The notes: generated by a model not told the origin, from the letters alone. DNA of 64,000 nucleotides from Microbacterium sp. CBA3102 (GCF_007954505.1 NZ_CP042412.1:3100001-3164000), one strand, 5' to 3'; counted from the stretch's first letter, positions 1 to 8,553 are shown. A program made the numbers and translations.

Positions 1-177
1 CGCATCTTCGAGACGCTCGACGCTCCGCGAACTGTCGCGGCCTGCGTCGTCGGCGGCGTCGGCGAGGTCTTCGAGTGCGTCTTCGGCTTTCTCGAGCGGC
101 TTGATCACGCCGTCGCGGATGCCCTGGTCGAATTGCTTCGCGTCGGCGGCGATCGCGATCTCGTGTGCGCGTGCCAC
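1..177 (-). CDS. Tape-measure-like phage tail protein, N-terminal fragment
   Basis: The frame starts at a GTG 2 nt after the stop of the preceding tail gene and runs off the left edge of the window. The 59 visible residues begin VARAHEIAIAADAKQFDQG and continue as a charged, alanine-rich helix with many Asp and Glu residues. That kind of start is typical of tail length (tape measure) or related tail assembly proteins, which normally follow the tail tube genes as here. Only the N-terminus is visible, so the assignment rests mainly on position. A tail assembly chaperone or other minor tail protein is possible. Confidence 0.45.
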   Translation of the reverse strand, partial: MARAHEIAIAADAKQFDQGIRDGVIKPLEKAEDALEDLADAADDAGRDSSRSVERLEDA

Positions 178-179
178 GG

Positions 180-674
180 CTACTTCCCTTCGAGCTTGTC
201 GAGCATGGTGCGAACGGCGGTCTGGATCCACAGGGATGCGAACCGGACGATGGAGCGGGAGGCCGCGGGGTTGAACACGTGCCCGCCGCGCTTCGGTGCG
301 GGGAACGCGGAACCGGCCCGGCGCGTGTAGACGGTGCCCTTGCGGGAGCGAGTCGTGATCTGCTTCTCCGGCCCCATCCCGTACTCGGCAGCGTGCGCGA
401 GCCGAGAGACGGGCGTTCCGGAACGGAGCGTGCCGACCGATCCGGAGCGGAGGAACACGTTGCGCTGGGTGACGCCGACCCGACCGGACTTCACCAGCAC
501 CTGCTGTTGGAGACGGGTGCCGGCACCGTCGCGGAGCTCCTCGAACCAGATCGGTTGCGCCTCGCTCTTGGTCTCGGCGGCGATCTGCTTGCGAACGTCC
601 TCGCTGACCGTGCGCATCGCGATCAGCATCGACCGCAAGGGCGAGTCGACGAGCAACGAGATGCGCACGGCCAC
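180..674 (-). CDS. HK97 gp10-like minor tail protein
   Basis: This 164-residue protein lies between the tail tube gene and the putative tape measure gene. It is basic, with a helical N-terminal part (residues 1-45), a middle segment with SGRVGVTQRNVFLRSGSVGTL, and a C-terminal aromatic helix ending near WIQTAVRTMLDKLEGK. This layout fits the HK97 gp10-like and tail completion families that join head connector and tail. No enzyme motif is visible. The start ATG is 3 nt downstream of the stop of the tail tube gene, consistent with coupled translation in the late operon. The family assignment is inferred from size and position. Confidence 0.55.
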   Translation of the reverse strand: MAVRISLLVDSPLRSMLIAMRTVSEDVRKQIAAETKSEAQPIWFEELRDGAGTRLQQQVLVKSGRVGVTQRNVFLRSGSVGTLRSGTPVSRLAHAAEYGMGPEKQITTRSRKGTVYTRRAGSAFPAPKRGGHVFNPAASRSIVRFASLWIQTAVRTMLDKLEGK

Positions 675-677
675 GAT

Positions 678-1100
678 CTACTCCGCCGGCGGCGTCGTCG
701 GCGGAACGGGCTCGGGCTGGTCGATGCAGCCGAGGTTCCCGGTCGCCTGGTGCACGGACTTCGACGCCCCGCCGATCGCGCCCGCCTCGCAGACGACCTG
801 GATGGACCATCCGAGCCCGCCGTCCTCGGGGGTGTACACGAACGTCTTGCGCTGGCCGTGCCACTCGATGAACTTCTGCGACAGCGACCCGACGGTAGTC
901 CAGTCCTGGTTGTACGTGATCCCGGCGACCCACGCGGCGGGCCCGGCGAACTGCTGCACGCCGCCGCCGATGTCGGTCACGGATGCCTTGTCCGCGGTCG
1001 GGGTGAGGGTGAACGAGGTGACGGCGGCGGTGTAGTCGTCCTCCGCGCACACGAGCGTGCCTTTCGCGCCCATGTAGGCGACGTTGGGAACGGTGGTCAT
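678..1100 (-). CDS. Major tail tube protein
   Basis: A 140-residue protein beginning MTTVPNVAYMGAKGTLVCA. It is rich in beta-prone and Thr/Ser/Gly residues with few charges, has an aromatic core (DWTTVGSLSQKFIEWHGQ) and ends in a Pro/Glu tail. That matches small siphophage tail tube proteins, which polymerise into the tail shaft. It follows the terminator-like gene at 1110 and precedes the gp10-like gene, the usual order head connector, terminator, tube, tape measure. The start is supported by an AGGAGG sequence just upstream. The tail tube call is an inference from composition and gene order, since no diagnostic motif exists. Confidence 0.6.
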   Translation of the reverse strand: MTTVPNVAYMGAKGTLVCAEDDYTAAVTSFTLTPTADKASVTDIGGGVQQFAGPAAWVAGITYNQDWTTVGSLSQKFIEWHGQRKTFVYTPEDGGLGWSIQVVCEAGAIGGASKSVHQATGNLGCIDQPEPVPPTTPPAE

Positions 1101-1109
1101 GATGTCCTC

Positions 1110-1496
1110 CTAGAGAGTGGTGAGAGCGATGAGACTGACCCGCCAGGACAGCGGGCCCGAGTCCTGACGGATCTTGCGGGCGGTGGACCATCCGAGATCG
1201 GAGGACGTGTCGAGTTCCTTGAGCAGCGGCACGATCTCGTCTTCGATCGCCGCCTCGGCCTCGCCGTCCGCGGTGCGCGGGTCGACGAGCACGAGATCGA
1301 CCGTCGCGCACACCTGCCCGGGTGGGAGCTGTGCGCCCTCGGCGAGGGTGGACAGCTCGGTGAACTCGATGTAGACGGCGGGGACGAGGGAGACGTTCGC
1401 GGCGGTGAGGTCTTTGACGATCGCCCAGTCGTCCGGGAGCGCGGCCTCCAGCCGTGCTTTCAGTTCGTCCCGGACGGCGGGAATGCTAGAGAGCAT
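1110..1496 (-). CDS. Putative tail terminator protein
   Basis: This 128-residue alpha/beta protein begins MLSSIPAVRDELKARLEAALP and has an acidic helix in the second half (about residues 84-100). Phage tail terminators (gpU or gp9-like) are of this size, start with a helix of this type and sit between head-tail connector and tail tube genes, as here. The ATG lies inside the end of the connector gene (11-nt overlap), so translation is probably coupled. No sequence motif proves the assignment. A second connector subunit is the main alternative. Confidence 0.5.
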   Translation of the reverse strand: MLSSIPAVRDELKARLEAALPDDWAIVKDLTAANVSLVPAVYIEFTELSTLAEGAQLPPGQVCATVDLVLVDPRTADGEAEAAIEDEIVPLLKELDTSSDLGWSTARKIRQDSGPLSWRVSLIALTTL

Positions 1497-1842
1497 GGGG
1501 CTTCCAGTCGATCGGGCGGATGACCGCCTTGATGGTGTTGTCTAGCGGGTAGGGGCGGAAGGTGAAGCCGTCTGGCCCTACCTCGCCGTCGCCGGTCGTG
1601 CGGCCAGCGTTCCAGAGGTTGCGGACCTGCATGAGCTGCGCGAGCACGTAGTTGTCCGGCGGGTCCGGCACCGGCTCCTCGGGGGGTTGAGGAGCCGGTG
1701 CCGGGGCGAATGCGATCACCTGGCCACGGGCGACGTTGAGCAGCATGCCGAGCAGCTCGGCGTTCTGCACCGGGGCGTCGACCCACGCGCCCTTGACGCG
1801 TTGCTGCGCCTCCGGCGTGTCAGCGGTGTACCAGGTGGCCAC
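1486..1842 (-). CDS. Putative head-tail connector protein
   Basis: I place the start at a GTG 2 nt after the stop of the capsid gene, giving 118 residues beginning VATWYTADTPEAQQRVKGAW. The N-terminal half is helical. The centre carries a proline-rich stretch (about residues 50-66, PAPAPQPPEEPVPDPP). The C-terminal half has aromatic beta strands (FTFRPYPLDNTIKAVIRPIDWKP). Small proteins directly after the major capsid gene are usually head-tail connectors or head completion proteins that bridge portal and tail. The end overlaps the next gene by 11 nt. Family membership is inferred from position and size. Confidence 0.55.
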   Translation of the reverse strand: MATWYTADTPEAQQRVKGAWVDAPVQNAELLGMLLNVARGQVIAFAPAPAPQPPEEPVPDPPDNYVLAQLMQVRNLWNAGRTTGDGEVGPDGFTFRPYPLDNTIKAVIRPIDWKPHAL

Positions 1843-1844
1843 GA

Positions 1845-3569
1845 TCAGGCGTCCGCGGTGCCGATGAGGACGAGCGCCTCGGGACGCTTCACGAACGTCT
1901 GCAGGTAGCCGTGCACGGCCTTGTCGATGCCACCGCGGGCGAGGTCGAGGGCATCGACTTCGAGGAGTCCGCCCGCGGGCCGGTCGAAGTCGATCGCGTA
2001 CGACGAGCCGACGAGGCATGCACCGGTGTCTTCGATGCCGATGTCGCCGTTGACGACGTGCACGTTGCCGTCGACCGTGCCGTTGCCGGAGGTCGAGAGG
2101 GCGATGCTGACGAACGCGGGGAGGTTCTGATCGCCGCCGGCGGCGTAGATCAGCTCCTCGTAGTCGATGTCGTTGACGATCGCGAAGTCGGGGGTGTCGC
2201 GTCGGCCGTCTGCCTTGCGCTTCTTGACCGCGAGGATGCCCTGGATGAGGTGCTTGAGCGCGGTCGGGTAGTTGTCCGGCAGGGTGGGGCTGTTCGGCGC
2301 GATGGGTGCGCCAGCGGTTTCGACGGTGTACTCCAGCGCGAGCTCGTCCTGCCAGATGAAGTAGTCCTCCTGCTGGAGCGCGAGGAACGCGAGGATGAAG
2401 GCCATGCCGCCGTCGAGGTCCCAGAACTCGCGGCCGATGTCCTCGCCCATGGCCCACCGGTCGAGCACGCTCGCGTGCTCGGTGACGTGGCCCTTGTTCG
2501 ACTTGATCGCGGTCTTGTTGCCCGGCCATGTGCCGTCCATCGGTGCGTTCTGTGGTGCACCGGCGGTGCCGCGCTTGACCTTCCAGCCCTTCTTTCCTCC
2601 GGCGGTGATGTCGGTGCCGGGGTTGAACAGGGTGATGTACTCCTGCACGTAGGGCACGCCCGCGCCGATGTCGCCCATCCAGTTGGGCTGGATGACGGGA
2701 CCGGCGTCGCTGAGCACGATGTCGCTGAGCGCGGCGAGCACCTCGACGGATGCCTGAGCGGCGTTGCTGCGGTGTGCCTTCACGTCGGCCATGGCCTCCG
2801 CGATGGTCTGGATGCTCGGCCGCCGCGATGCCGTGGAGGCGTTGCCGCCGGCGTTGGTGAGAGTGCCGGGGACGGCCCCGGCCATGACGGTTTCCTGCTC
2901 GGCCACGGTGGCCTCCTGTTCGGTGTTGTCCGAGGTGACCTCGGTGTTGGTGGATGTGGTGACGGTGGTGGACTCGGTGCCGCCCTCGACGTCAGCGGTC
3001 GTGGTCACGGACTGGTAGGTGCGCTTGTACTTGCGGCCGTTCTCGTCTTCGTAGATGTACTCGGACTTGTCGAGCGACGTGATCTCCCCCTCGCCCTCGG
3101 CCGTTGCCTCGATCTCCTCGTCGTCGGCGAGTTCGGCGAGCACGCGGGCGGAGCGGAACGCTCCGGCGACGAGCTGCGCGGCACCGGTGAGGATGCCGTT
3201 GCGTGCGACGCGGGAGGAGTCGATGTCGGTCTTGAACTCGGCGGACAGTGCCCGGCGAAGTCCGTTGGGGTTGACGGCATCGGCGAGGGCGGAGTCGCCG
3301 GCAGGAGTCCGGGCGATGCTGAACGTCGCCATGATGCCCTGCGCGGTTTCCCACAGTCGCGTCGCGCGGCCGACTGGCTGGTAACGGTCGTGGTCGAGGT
3401 TGAGGGTGACGACGGACGGGTCAGCGGGCAGCTCGATCGAGCCGGCCTGGACGGTGAAGCGTCCGGAGCTGGTGCGCCCCTCCTCGTTGAATGGCAGGAG
3501 CAGCCCCGTCATGGAGCGCTCGTCGAGGCTGGCGAGTACCTCGCCGCCCTGGATAGTGATGTCGTGCAT
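1845..3569 (-). CDS. Fused prohead protease and major capsid protein
   Basis: The protein has 574 residues from the ATG 2 nt after the portal stop. Residues 1-145 look like an HK97-type prohead protease (S78): GLLLPFNEEGRTSSGRF near 22-38, the catalytic-type His in LNLDHDRY (H60) and the Ser in ALSAEFK (S109). Residues 150-250 form an acidic, Thr/Ser/Glu-rich linker that may act as scaffold. Residues 255-574 have the helix-rich start and mixed C-terminal half of an HK97-fold capsid protein, including PVIQPNWMGDIGAG. In most phages protease and capsid are separate genes. No separate protease or scaffold gene is seen here, so one chain probably does all three jobs. Confidence 0.82.
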   Translation of the reverse strand: MHDITIQGGEVLASLDERSMTGLLLPFNEEGRTSSGRFTVQAGSIELPADPSVVTLNLDHDRYQPVGRATRLWETAQGIMATFSIARTPAGDSALADAVNPNGLRRALSAEFKTDIDSSRVARNGILTGAAQLVAGAFRSARVLAELADDEEIEATAEGEGEITSLDKSEYIYEDENGRKYKRTYQSVTTTADVEGGTESTTVTTSTNTEVTSDNTEQEATVAEQETVMAGAVPGTLTNAGGNASTASRRPSIQTIAEAMADVKAHRSNAAQASVEVLAALSDIVLSDAGPVIQPNWMGDIGAGVPYVQEYITLFNPGTDITAGGKKGWKVKRGTAGAPQNAPMDGTWPGNKTAIKSNKGHVTEHASVLDRWAMGEDIGREFWDLDGGMAFILAFLALQQEDYFIWQDELALEYTVETAGAPIAPNSPTLPDNYPTALKHLIQGILAVKKRKADGRRDTPDFAIVNDIDYEELIYAAGGDQNLPAFVSIALSTSGNGTVDGNVHVVNGDIGIEDTGACLVGSSYAIDFDRPAGGLLEVDALDLARGGIDKAVHGYLQTFVKRPEALVLIGTADA

Positions 3570-3571
3570 GG

Positions 3572-4678
3572 TCAGTCCTCGCTTGTCTGCTGGTCTGGCG
3601 GGTTGGGTGCGGTGAGGAACCGGGACGTGTCGACCCGGATCAGCTCCCCCGGCGCGCACACGTCGTCGAGGGAGAGGCGCGCGGCGATCGCGGCGGCGTA
3701 CTTGGACAGCCCGAAGTCCCACATCTCGGACCGCTGTCCGCCGTTCTGCACGCCGGTGTAGCGCATCTCCGTGCCGCCACCGGAACCGCCTTGGCGGACG
3801 CCTTCGAGGACCGATGCGGGAAGACCGGCGTGGTTGGCGAGATCGAGGCGGTTCCCGTTGCGGCCAGACTCGAACAGGTCGGTGGGGAGCGTCCCGGCCG
3901 TCGTGTCGACGGTGACCCATTCGGGCTTCATGCCCGTGGCACCGCCCTTCGCGCTGCGCGCATTCTTGAACGTCTCGAGGAACTCGCGGCGCTCCTCCGG
4001 AGTCCACTGGTCCCACCGCTCGGCGGCGACAGTAAGCATGGTCAACGCGATGGGGTTGTCGATGCGATCGCGGTAGGCGTCGCGGATTCCGATCGCGTCT
4101 TGGATGTCCTCGATCGCGTCGACGAGCATGCCGTTGGACCCGTACCCGATGCGGATCGGAACGACGCGCTGCCGGTACTTCGGATTGATCTTGGCGTTGA
4201 CACGGATCGCGCCGTCGTCCTCGATCTTCCACATCACGCGGGGGATGTGCATCGCGTCGGCCGGGAGCCCGTCGCTACCGAGTTCGAAGCCGATCGCGCC
4301 CCACCCCGACATGAACATGTCGGAGGTGACCGCCCAGCGCAGATCGTAGGGCGGGATACCGCTCCTGGTGTTCGTCAGCCACCCGGGCTGGGCCTCGAGA
4401 CGCGGCGCTACCATCTCCCCAGTGTCGGGATCCTCCACCATGTTGTTGCCGTCGTGGGCGAACCACTGCATGTCAGCGATGACGCCGCACGTCAGGTCAT
4501 GCGCTCGCTTGACGGCCGGGACACGGAGGGCCACTTCGCGCGTGATCGCATCCGTGGTGACCGGGAGCGCGTCGGCGACGAACAGCGATTGGATACTGTC
4601 CTGCGGCGAGTACCAGGACAGCAGACCGCTCGCCGCAGACGCGGCCGGGCCGAGGAACAGATCACGGAAGAATCCCAC
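3572..4678 (-). CDS. Phage portal protein
   Basis: This 368-residue protein lies between the large terminase and the capsid gene, the usual portal position. It starts MGFFRDLFLGP, has the conserved early segment on entry of the clip/wing region (PAVKRAHDLTCGVIADMQWF) and late segments typical of portals such as LANHAGLPASVLEGV and SKYAAAIAARLS. The ring of 12 copies would form the DNA entry vertex and bind terminase and connector. The start codon is GTG with only a weak ribosome site. The short length (many portals have 420-500 residues) suits a small phage. The role is confident, the exact family is not. Confidence 0.82.
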   Translation of the reverse strand: MGFFRDLFLGPAASAASGLLSWYSPQDSIQSLFVADALPVTTDAITREVALRVPAVKRAHDLTCGVIADMQWFAHDGNNMVEDPDTGEMVAPRLEAQPGWLTNTRSGIPPYDLRWAVTSDMFMSGWGAIGFELGSDGLPADAMHIPRVMWKIEDDGAIRVNAKINPKYRQRVVPIRIGYGSNGMLVDAIEDIQDAIGIRDAYRDRIDNPIALTMLTVAAERWDQWTPEERREFLETFKNARSAKGGATGMKPEWVTVDTTAGTLPTDLFESGRNGNRLDLANHAGLPASVLEGVRQGGSGGGTEMRYTGVQNGGQRSEMWDFGLSKYAAAIAARLSLDDVCAPGELIRVDTSRFLTAPNPPDQQTSED

Positions 4679-4700
4679 GCCTCAGAGAGTGGACCCGACC

Positions 4701-4934
4701 TTACACATTCATGATTTGCGTCGGCGTGTCGGCCGATTCAGGATGCCGTCTGGCGTACATCTTCGCCGCGTTGCGCGCCCGGTATTCCCCCGGGTGCACA
4801 CGCCGTTCGTGATCACTTGCGCTCACGTGTCCGGAGCCGCGATCGGTCGCGAACGCATGCCAGTGAGGGCATGCCGTGCAGCCGATTCGGACGCCGCCGG
4901 CGGTCGCTTCGAGGCTGATCTTGGGTCGGATCAT
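4701..4934 (-). CDS. Small putative zinc-binding phage protein
   Basis: A 77-residue basic protein sits between terminase and portal genes, 9 nt after the terminase stop. It contains GCTACPHWHAFA (residues 18-29), with two Cys and two His close together and further His residues at positions 35, 42, 46 and 64. This could bind a metal or DNA. I do not recognise a family. The position between terminase and portal suggests a helper of packaging, or a remnant of a homing nuclease. The coding call rests on tight spacing on both sides. Confidence 0.5.
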   Translation of the reverse strand: MIRPKISLEATAGGVRIGCTACPHWHAFATDRGSGHVSASDHERRVHPGEYRARNAAKMYARRHPESADTPTQIMNV

Positions 4935-4943
4935 GGAGGGCTC

Positions 4944-6566
4944 CTAGAACTGGAATGCGTCGGTGGGCTTGACGGTGGTGGGCGCGTCGCCGAGGAACCG
5001 GAGCGCGAGCGCCGCCGCCTCCAGCGGCGTCACGTCCGCCTCGGGGTCGGACTTGGGTGCACCGAACCGGAAGGTGCCGTAGTTCCCGAACGCCTGACGC
5101 GTCGCGATGCGGGCGGCGCGGACGAGCTCGGGGTGCTCGAAGATGACCACGGTCTCCTCCTCCAGCGCACGCAGGAACCCGACCGTGGAGCCGGGGATGT
5201 CGGCCGGCGTCGTGGGCTTGAGCGGCGGCGCGGGGACCGCGGTCGCGAGTTTCTTCTCCGCGATCTCCTCCGTGAACCCGCGCTTGTCGTAGTGCAGCGT
5301 CTTCCCCGGGTGGCGGCGCATCCGGAGCAGCACCTCGGCATCGAACCCGGGAAGACCCTGCTGCCAGTGCCACAGCGCGACAGCACGCTTGCGGGGTGCG
5401 GCGTCCGCCCCGGCGAGCTTCTGCGCCGCGGTCACGAGATCCCCCGGCGGCTCGTAGTCCCACGCGATCGCGAGGGAGCCGTGCGTGCCGAGGTGGTGCA
5501 CCTTCATCACCGCGGCGAACCGGTCCGGGACCGCGGGGAACGCCTCCCGGGTGAGCGCCCGCTCCAGGTGCGCGGGCGGGATCGCGACATCCGCCGCGCC
5601 CTCCGTGCCAAACTGTCCGCCGTACTCGATCAGGAAGTCGTCGAGCGAGAAGTCATCGAAGCTGTTCTGCGGGGCGTCGGTGAGGGTGGTGAATCCGAGG
5701 CCGGGGTGTGTGCGCTCGATCCACTCCCGCATCCGGCCGCCTGTCGCCCCGGTCTTCGGGTGCGGCTCGTCCGGCTCCCATGACACCAGCTCGGCGCGGT
5801 CGACCGTCTCGGGGATGCCGTGCCAGAGGACCGCGGCTTTCTTGTCGTGGAGCTTCTCCCACAGCAGCTGCCCGGTGCGCCACTTCTGCCCGGTCCCCGC
5901 GATCACGAACTGCGCACCGATCTTCGTGTCCATCGTCGGGATGACGGCGCGCTTGACATCGTCGCCCTGCTCGATGTCGGCCTCTCCGGCCTCGTCCCCG
6001 AACGCCATATCGAACCCGCCGGATCGGAACATGTCCCCGTTGGGGGTGCCGACCATGAGCAGCGAACCGGTATCGCGGAACTCCAGCAGCTCGCCGCCCT
6101 TCGACAGCCCGATACCGATCGGGCTCGTGCGCGGGTCCGGCCAGATCTTGCGCAGGTGCTTCACGATGTCCTCGCGGAACCGGTTCCCCGCCTTCTGCCC
6201 TGTCGTGAACATCGTCCACCCGACCGTGTAGTCCTCACGTGACCAGCACCGCCCGAGCATCACCGCTTGCACCGCGGTGGTCTTCGTGGAGCGACGCGGC
6301 TCGAAGATCACGTTCATGAACTTCCCCGCCGCGAGCAGGTCCGCGACCATGAGCTGCATCGGCGACGGCCCGTACCCGAGATCCCCGGCCCGCTGCCGCT
6401 CGTCGAGGCGGAGCAGCCGCGCCCCCTGGATGAACTCACCCCGCGACTGCGCCGTGGTCACGAGCGCGTCGAGCCGGATCGGCGTCAGGTGCTCGATCTT
6501 CGAACGCCATTCGAGCCACGTCCCCTCGTCCCACAGATCCGCGAGCGTCGGCGTTGCGTTGGTCAT
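4944..6566 (-). CDS. Phage terminase, large subunit
   Basis: The 540-residue product packages phage DNA with ATPase and nuclease activity at the portal. The ATPase domain shows a Walker A-like EPRRSTKTTAV (about residues 89-99) and a Walker B segment FDMAFGDEAGEAD (about 185-197) with the catalytic Asp-Glu pair. The C-terminal half is the RNase H-like nuclease region with spaced acidic residues, for example SLAIAWDYEPPGD. I chose the ATG preceded by GGAG at 7 nt. A longer frame exists upstream but lies in the HNH gene. No small terminase subunit gene is visible next to it, although the adjacent HNH protein may assist. Confidence 0.9.
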   Translation of the reverse strand: MTNATPTLADLWDEGTWLEWRSKIEHLTPIRLDALVTTAQSRGEFIQGARLLRLDERQRAGDLGYGPSPMQLMVADLLAAGKFMNVIFEPRRSTKTTAVQAVMLGRCWSREDYTVGWTMFTTGQKAGNRFREDIVKHLRKIWPDPRTSPIGIGLSKGGELLEFRDTGSLLMVGTPNGDMFRSGGFDMAFGDEAGEADIEQGDDVKRAVIPTMDTKIGAQFVIAGTGQKWRTGQLLWEKLHDKKAAVLWHGIPETVDRAELVSWEPDEPHPKTGATGGRMREWIERTHPGLGFTTLTDAPQNSFDDFSLDDFLIEYGGQFGTEGAADVAIPPAHLERALTREAFPAVPDRFAAVMKVHHLGTHGSLAIAWDYEPPGDLVTAAQKLAGADAAPRKRAVALWHWQQGLPGFDAEVLLRMRRHPGKTLHYDKRGFTEEIAEKKLATAVPAPPLKPTTPADIPGSTVGFLRALEEETVVIFEHPELVRAARIATRQAFGNYGTFRFGAPKSDPEADVTPLEAAALALRFLGDAPTTVKPTDAFQF

Positions 6567-6579
6567 GCGAGTCTCCATC

Positions 6580-6969
6580 TCAGGGGGAAAAGGTGCTCTT
6601 GGAGCCGAAGGCGGGGGTGCGACCGATCCACAAAAAAAGAGCCTCGAACCACGGCGCGAGCCCCTCGACCGCCGCCGGCCGCACGCTCGTGCGTGGCCGC
6701 GCCGCACCGGACCGGCGGGCATTGGTCAGCGCCGCACCACGCCGTCCACCCTCGGACCTGTTGCACCGCACGCACTCGGGTGCGAGGTTCGATAGCCCGT
6801 GCCCGCCATTCGGGTCGAGGTGTCCCACGTCGAAGCGCTGGCCGGGATGGATCGGACACCCGCGCCGCCAGCACCGCACCTCGACGCCGAGCTTCCAGTC
6901 GCGACGCACGCGAGCGCGCACGACGGCCGCGTTGCGGATGTACTCGGGGTCGCGGTGCTTCGCGGTCAT
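6580..6969 (-). CDS. HNH endonuclease
   Basis: This 129-residue protein has a complete HNH nuclease motif: CWRRGCPIHPGQRFDVGHLD (first Cys pair and the catalytic-type His), NGGHGLSNLAPECVRC (central Asn and second Cys pair) and the following Asn. HNH proteins next to the large terminase are common in phages packaged by cohesive ends and can be needed for genome cleavage. The gene lies 13 nt upstream of the terminase and is co-oriented. The last 40 residues, after GRRGAALTNA, are less typical and may be an extension. Confidence 0.85.
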   Translation of the reverse strand: MTAKHRDPEYIRNAAVVRARVRRDWKLGVEVRCWRRGCPIHPGQRFDVGHLDPNGGHGLSNLAPECVRCNRSEGGRRGAALTNARRSGAARPRTSVRPAAVEGLAPWFEALFLWIGRTPAFGSKSTFSP

Positions 6970-6984
6970 GATGCTCTCCGGTCG

Positions 6985-7210
6985 GGGTGGTCACGGTGGT
7001 CACGGTTGAATCCCTACTTCTCTCTCTTCTTTCCTTTACGCGAGAAGAAGTAGAGAGAAGGTGTGACCACCGTGACCAGCCCCCTCCCCCACTGGGATCG
7101 AAGCCGTGACCACAGGTGTGACCGCACCGTGACCACAACCGTGACCACCCGCCATTGTCAGAGCGAAGCTCCTCATTCCGAGGGGCGCGGGGAGCGGGGG
7201 TCACGGTTCC
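6985..7210. repeat. GTGACC repeat array with hairpin between HNH and helicase genes
   Basis: The 276-nt gap between HNH and helicase genes holds nine copies of GTGACC or its complement. Two inverted copies are at 6989 and 6998, six direct copies at 7063, 7072, 7106, 7118, 7129 and 7141, and one inverted copy at 7199. Several extend to GTGACCACC. Between the two arms lies an imperfect inverted repeat (about 7014-7060), where CTTCTCTCT pairs with AGAGAGAAG and CTTCTT with AAGAAG around one bulged base. This looks like a replication origin (iterons next to the replication gene) or a regulator-binding array. The assignment is inferred. Confidence 0.6.
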
Positions 7211-7245
7211 CGGTCGCACCTGGCCCGCCTGTACCGTCGCCATGG

Positions 7246-8553
7246 TCATGCCTCCACGCCGGCCGGGACGTAGACCCGGATGCCCTGGTAGTGCTGCACG
7301 CGGCCGCCCGCGATGCGGGGCCGGATCTTCGTGATGCCGAGGGGGCGGAGGCGCTGGCCGAAGGTGATCGCGGACAGGGCCGCTACGCCGTTCGCGCGGC
7401 ACCAGCGGGTGTACGCCTTGTACACGTCCGAGCACGACGAGGAGGTCTCCGCGTCTAGCTCGACGTTCTCGTCGTCGTCGAGCCACACCATGAACGGGTC
7501 AGCCTCATCGTGCATGCGGGTGGTAGCCTCCCGTGCGGCCTCGGGGGCGGCGAACCGGCCGCGGGCCATGAGTCGCCGGAGTCCCTCCATCGCCTCGTTG
7601 AAGATGCCGGGGATGTCGTCGTGGAGGACCGACTCGTCGAACACGGGAGCGCCCTCGGTGTCGTTCTCGACCTTGTTCGGGAACTCGATGACCATCCACC
7701 GCCGACGCCACCCATACGAGCTATCCGAGGTGCGGAAGAACTCGTTCGCGGCGAAGATCGGCACCGCGTAGGGCACGAACTCAAACGCCTGGCCGTGCTT
7801 GCGTGACGCGCTGATCGAGTCGCCACCCGTGATCTCTTTCAGGATCTGCGGATCAGACAGGAACTTCGAGGAGAGGTCACCCGAGATGTTGGCCGTCTTG
7901 CCGTAGAGGTTCGATGACGCGAAACGGTCCTCGACGAGCTGGTGCAGCGACACGGACGAGTAGTTGACCTTCCCGAGCATCGCGCGCAACAGGCGCAGGA
8001 ACGTGCCCTTGCCGTCGCCACCACCTCCGTAGAGCAGGATGATCTTCTGCAGCGGGTTACCGGTCATGAGGAGGTAGCCGAGCACCTCCCACACGTGCCG
8101 GAGCATTTCCTCATCGTCACCGAACACGACCCGCAACCAGGCGCGGAACTCGTGAGGGAGCGCGATCGCGTCATGCGTGATCGGGAGCTTCGTCAGGGCG
8201 CCGAGCATCTCCGTATGCGGGGTGAGACGATCCTCACGCCACCAATAGACGCCGTTCTCGAGAACGATGTGATCCAGGTACCCGCGCGGGAGCTCCGGGA
8301 GGCCCACCTCGGGAAGCTCGATGTTCAACAGGTGCGCGGCCGCTTGCGACTCCACGTTCTTCGTGTACGACGCGCCGAGCGCCTTCGCGCACCGACGCGT
8401 GACCACGGTCGAGTCGCGCACGTACACGCCGTCGCGGTACTCGTACAGGTCGCCCGCGAAATCGCGCCCGAGCTTCGTGGGCTCGTGCGCGATGTCGTCC
8501 GCGAGCAGCGTCGCATCGAAACGATCAGTCGTCGGATTCAGGAAGCTCGGCAA
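7246..8553 (-). CDS. Phage D5/P4-type primase-helicase (SF3 helicase)
   Basis: The 435-residue protein is a superfamily 3 helicase of the D5/P4 type used for phage replication. Residues 20-130 form the D5 N-like region. The Walker A motif is LLYGGGGDGKGTFLRLL (A motif about 176-184). Walker B lies in GKTANISGDLSSKFL (about 218-232), and the sensor Asn is in PIFAANEFF (about 265-273). The C-terminal part (about 375-430) resembles a winged-helix origin-binding domain. The start is TTG, supported by a very strong GGAGGAGGTGG site 6 nt upstream. No separate primase or DNA polymerase is seen in the window. Confidence 0.9.
   Translation of the reverse strand: MPSFLNPTTDRFDATLLADDIAHEPTKLGRDFAGDLYEYRDGVYVRDSTVVTRRCAKALGASYTKNVESQAAAHLLNIELPEVGLPELPRGYLDHIVLENGVYWWREDRLTPHTEMLGALTKLPITHDAIALPHEFRAWLRVVFGDDEEMLRHVWEVLGYLLMTGNPLQKIILLYGGGGDGKGTFLRLLRAMLGKVNYSSVSLHQLVEDRFASSNLYGKTANISGDLSSKFLSDPQILKEITGGDSISASRKHGQAFEFVPYAVPIFAANEFFRTSDSSYGWRRRWMVIEFPNKVENDTEGAPVFDESVLHDDIPGIFNEAMEGLRRLMARGRFAAPEAAREATTRMHDEADPFMVWLDDDENVELDAETSSSCSDVYKAYTRWCRANGVAALSAITFGQRLRPLGITKIRPRIAGGRVQHYQGIRVYVPAGVEA

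Noticed and set aside
6563..7486. A 307-residue minus-strand frame across the HNH gene
   Set aside because: The part over the HNH gene is out of frame with a clear HNH motif. Only the first part over the repeat array was kept as a finding.
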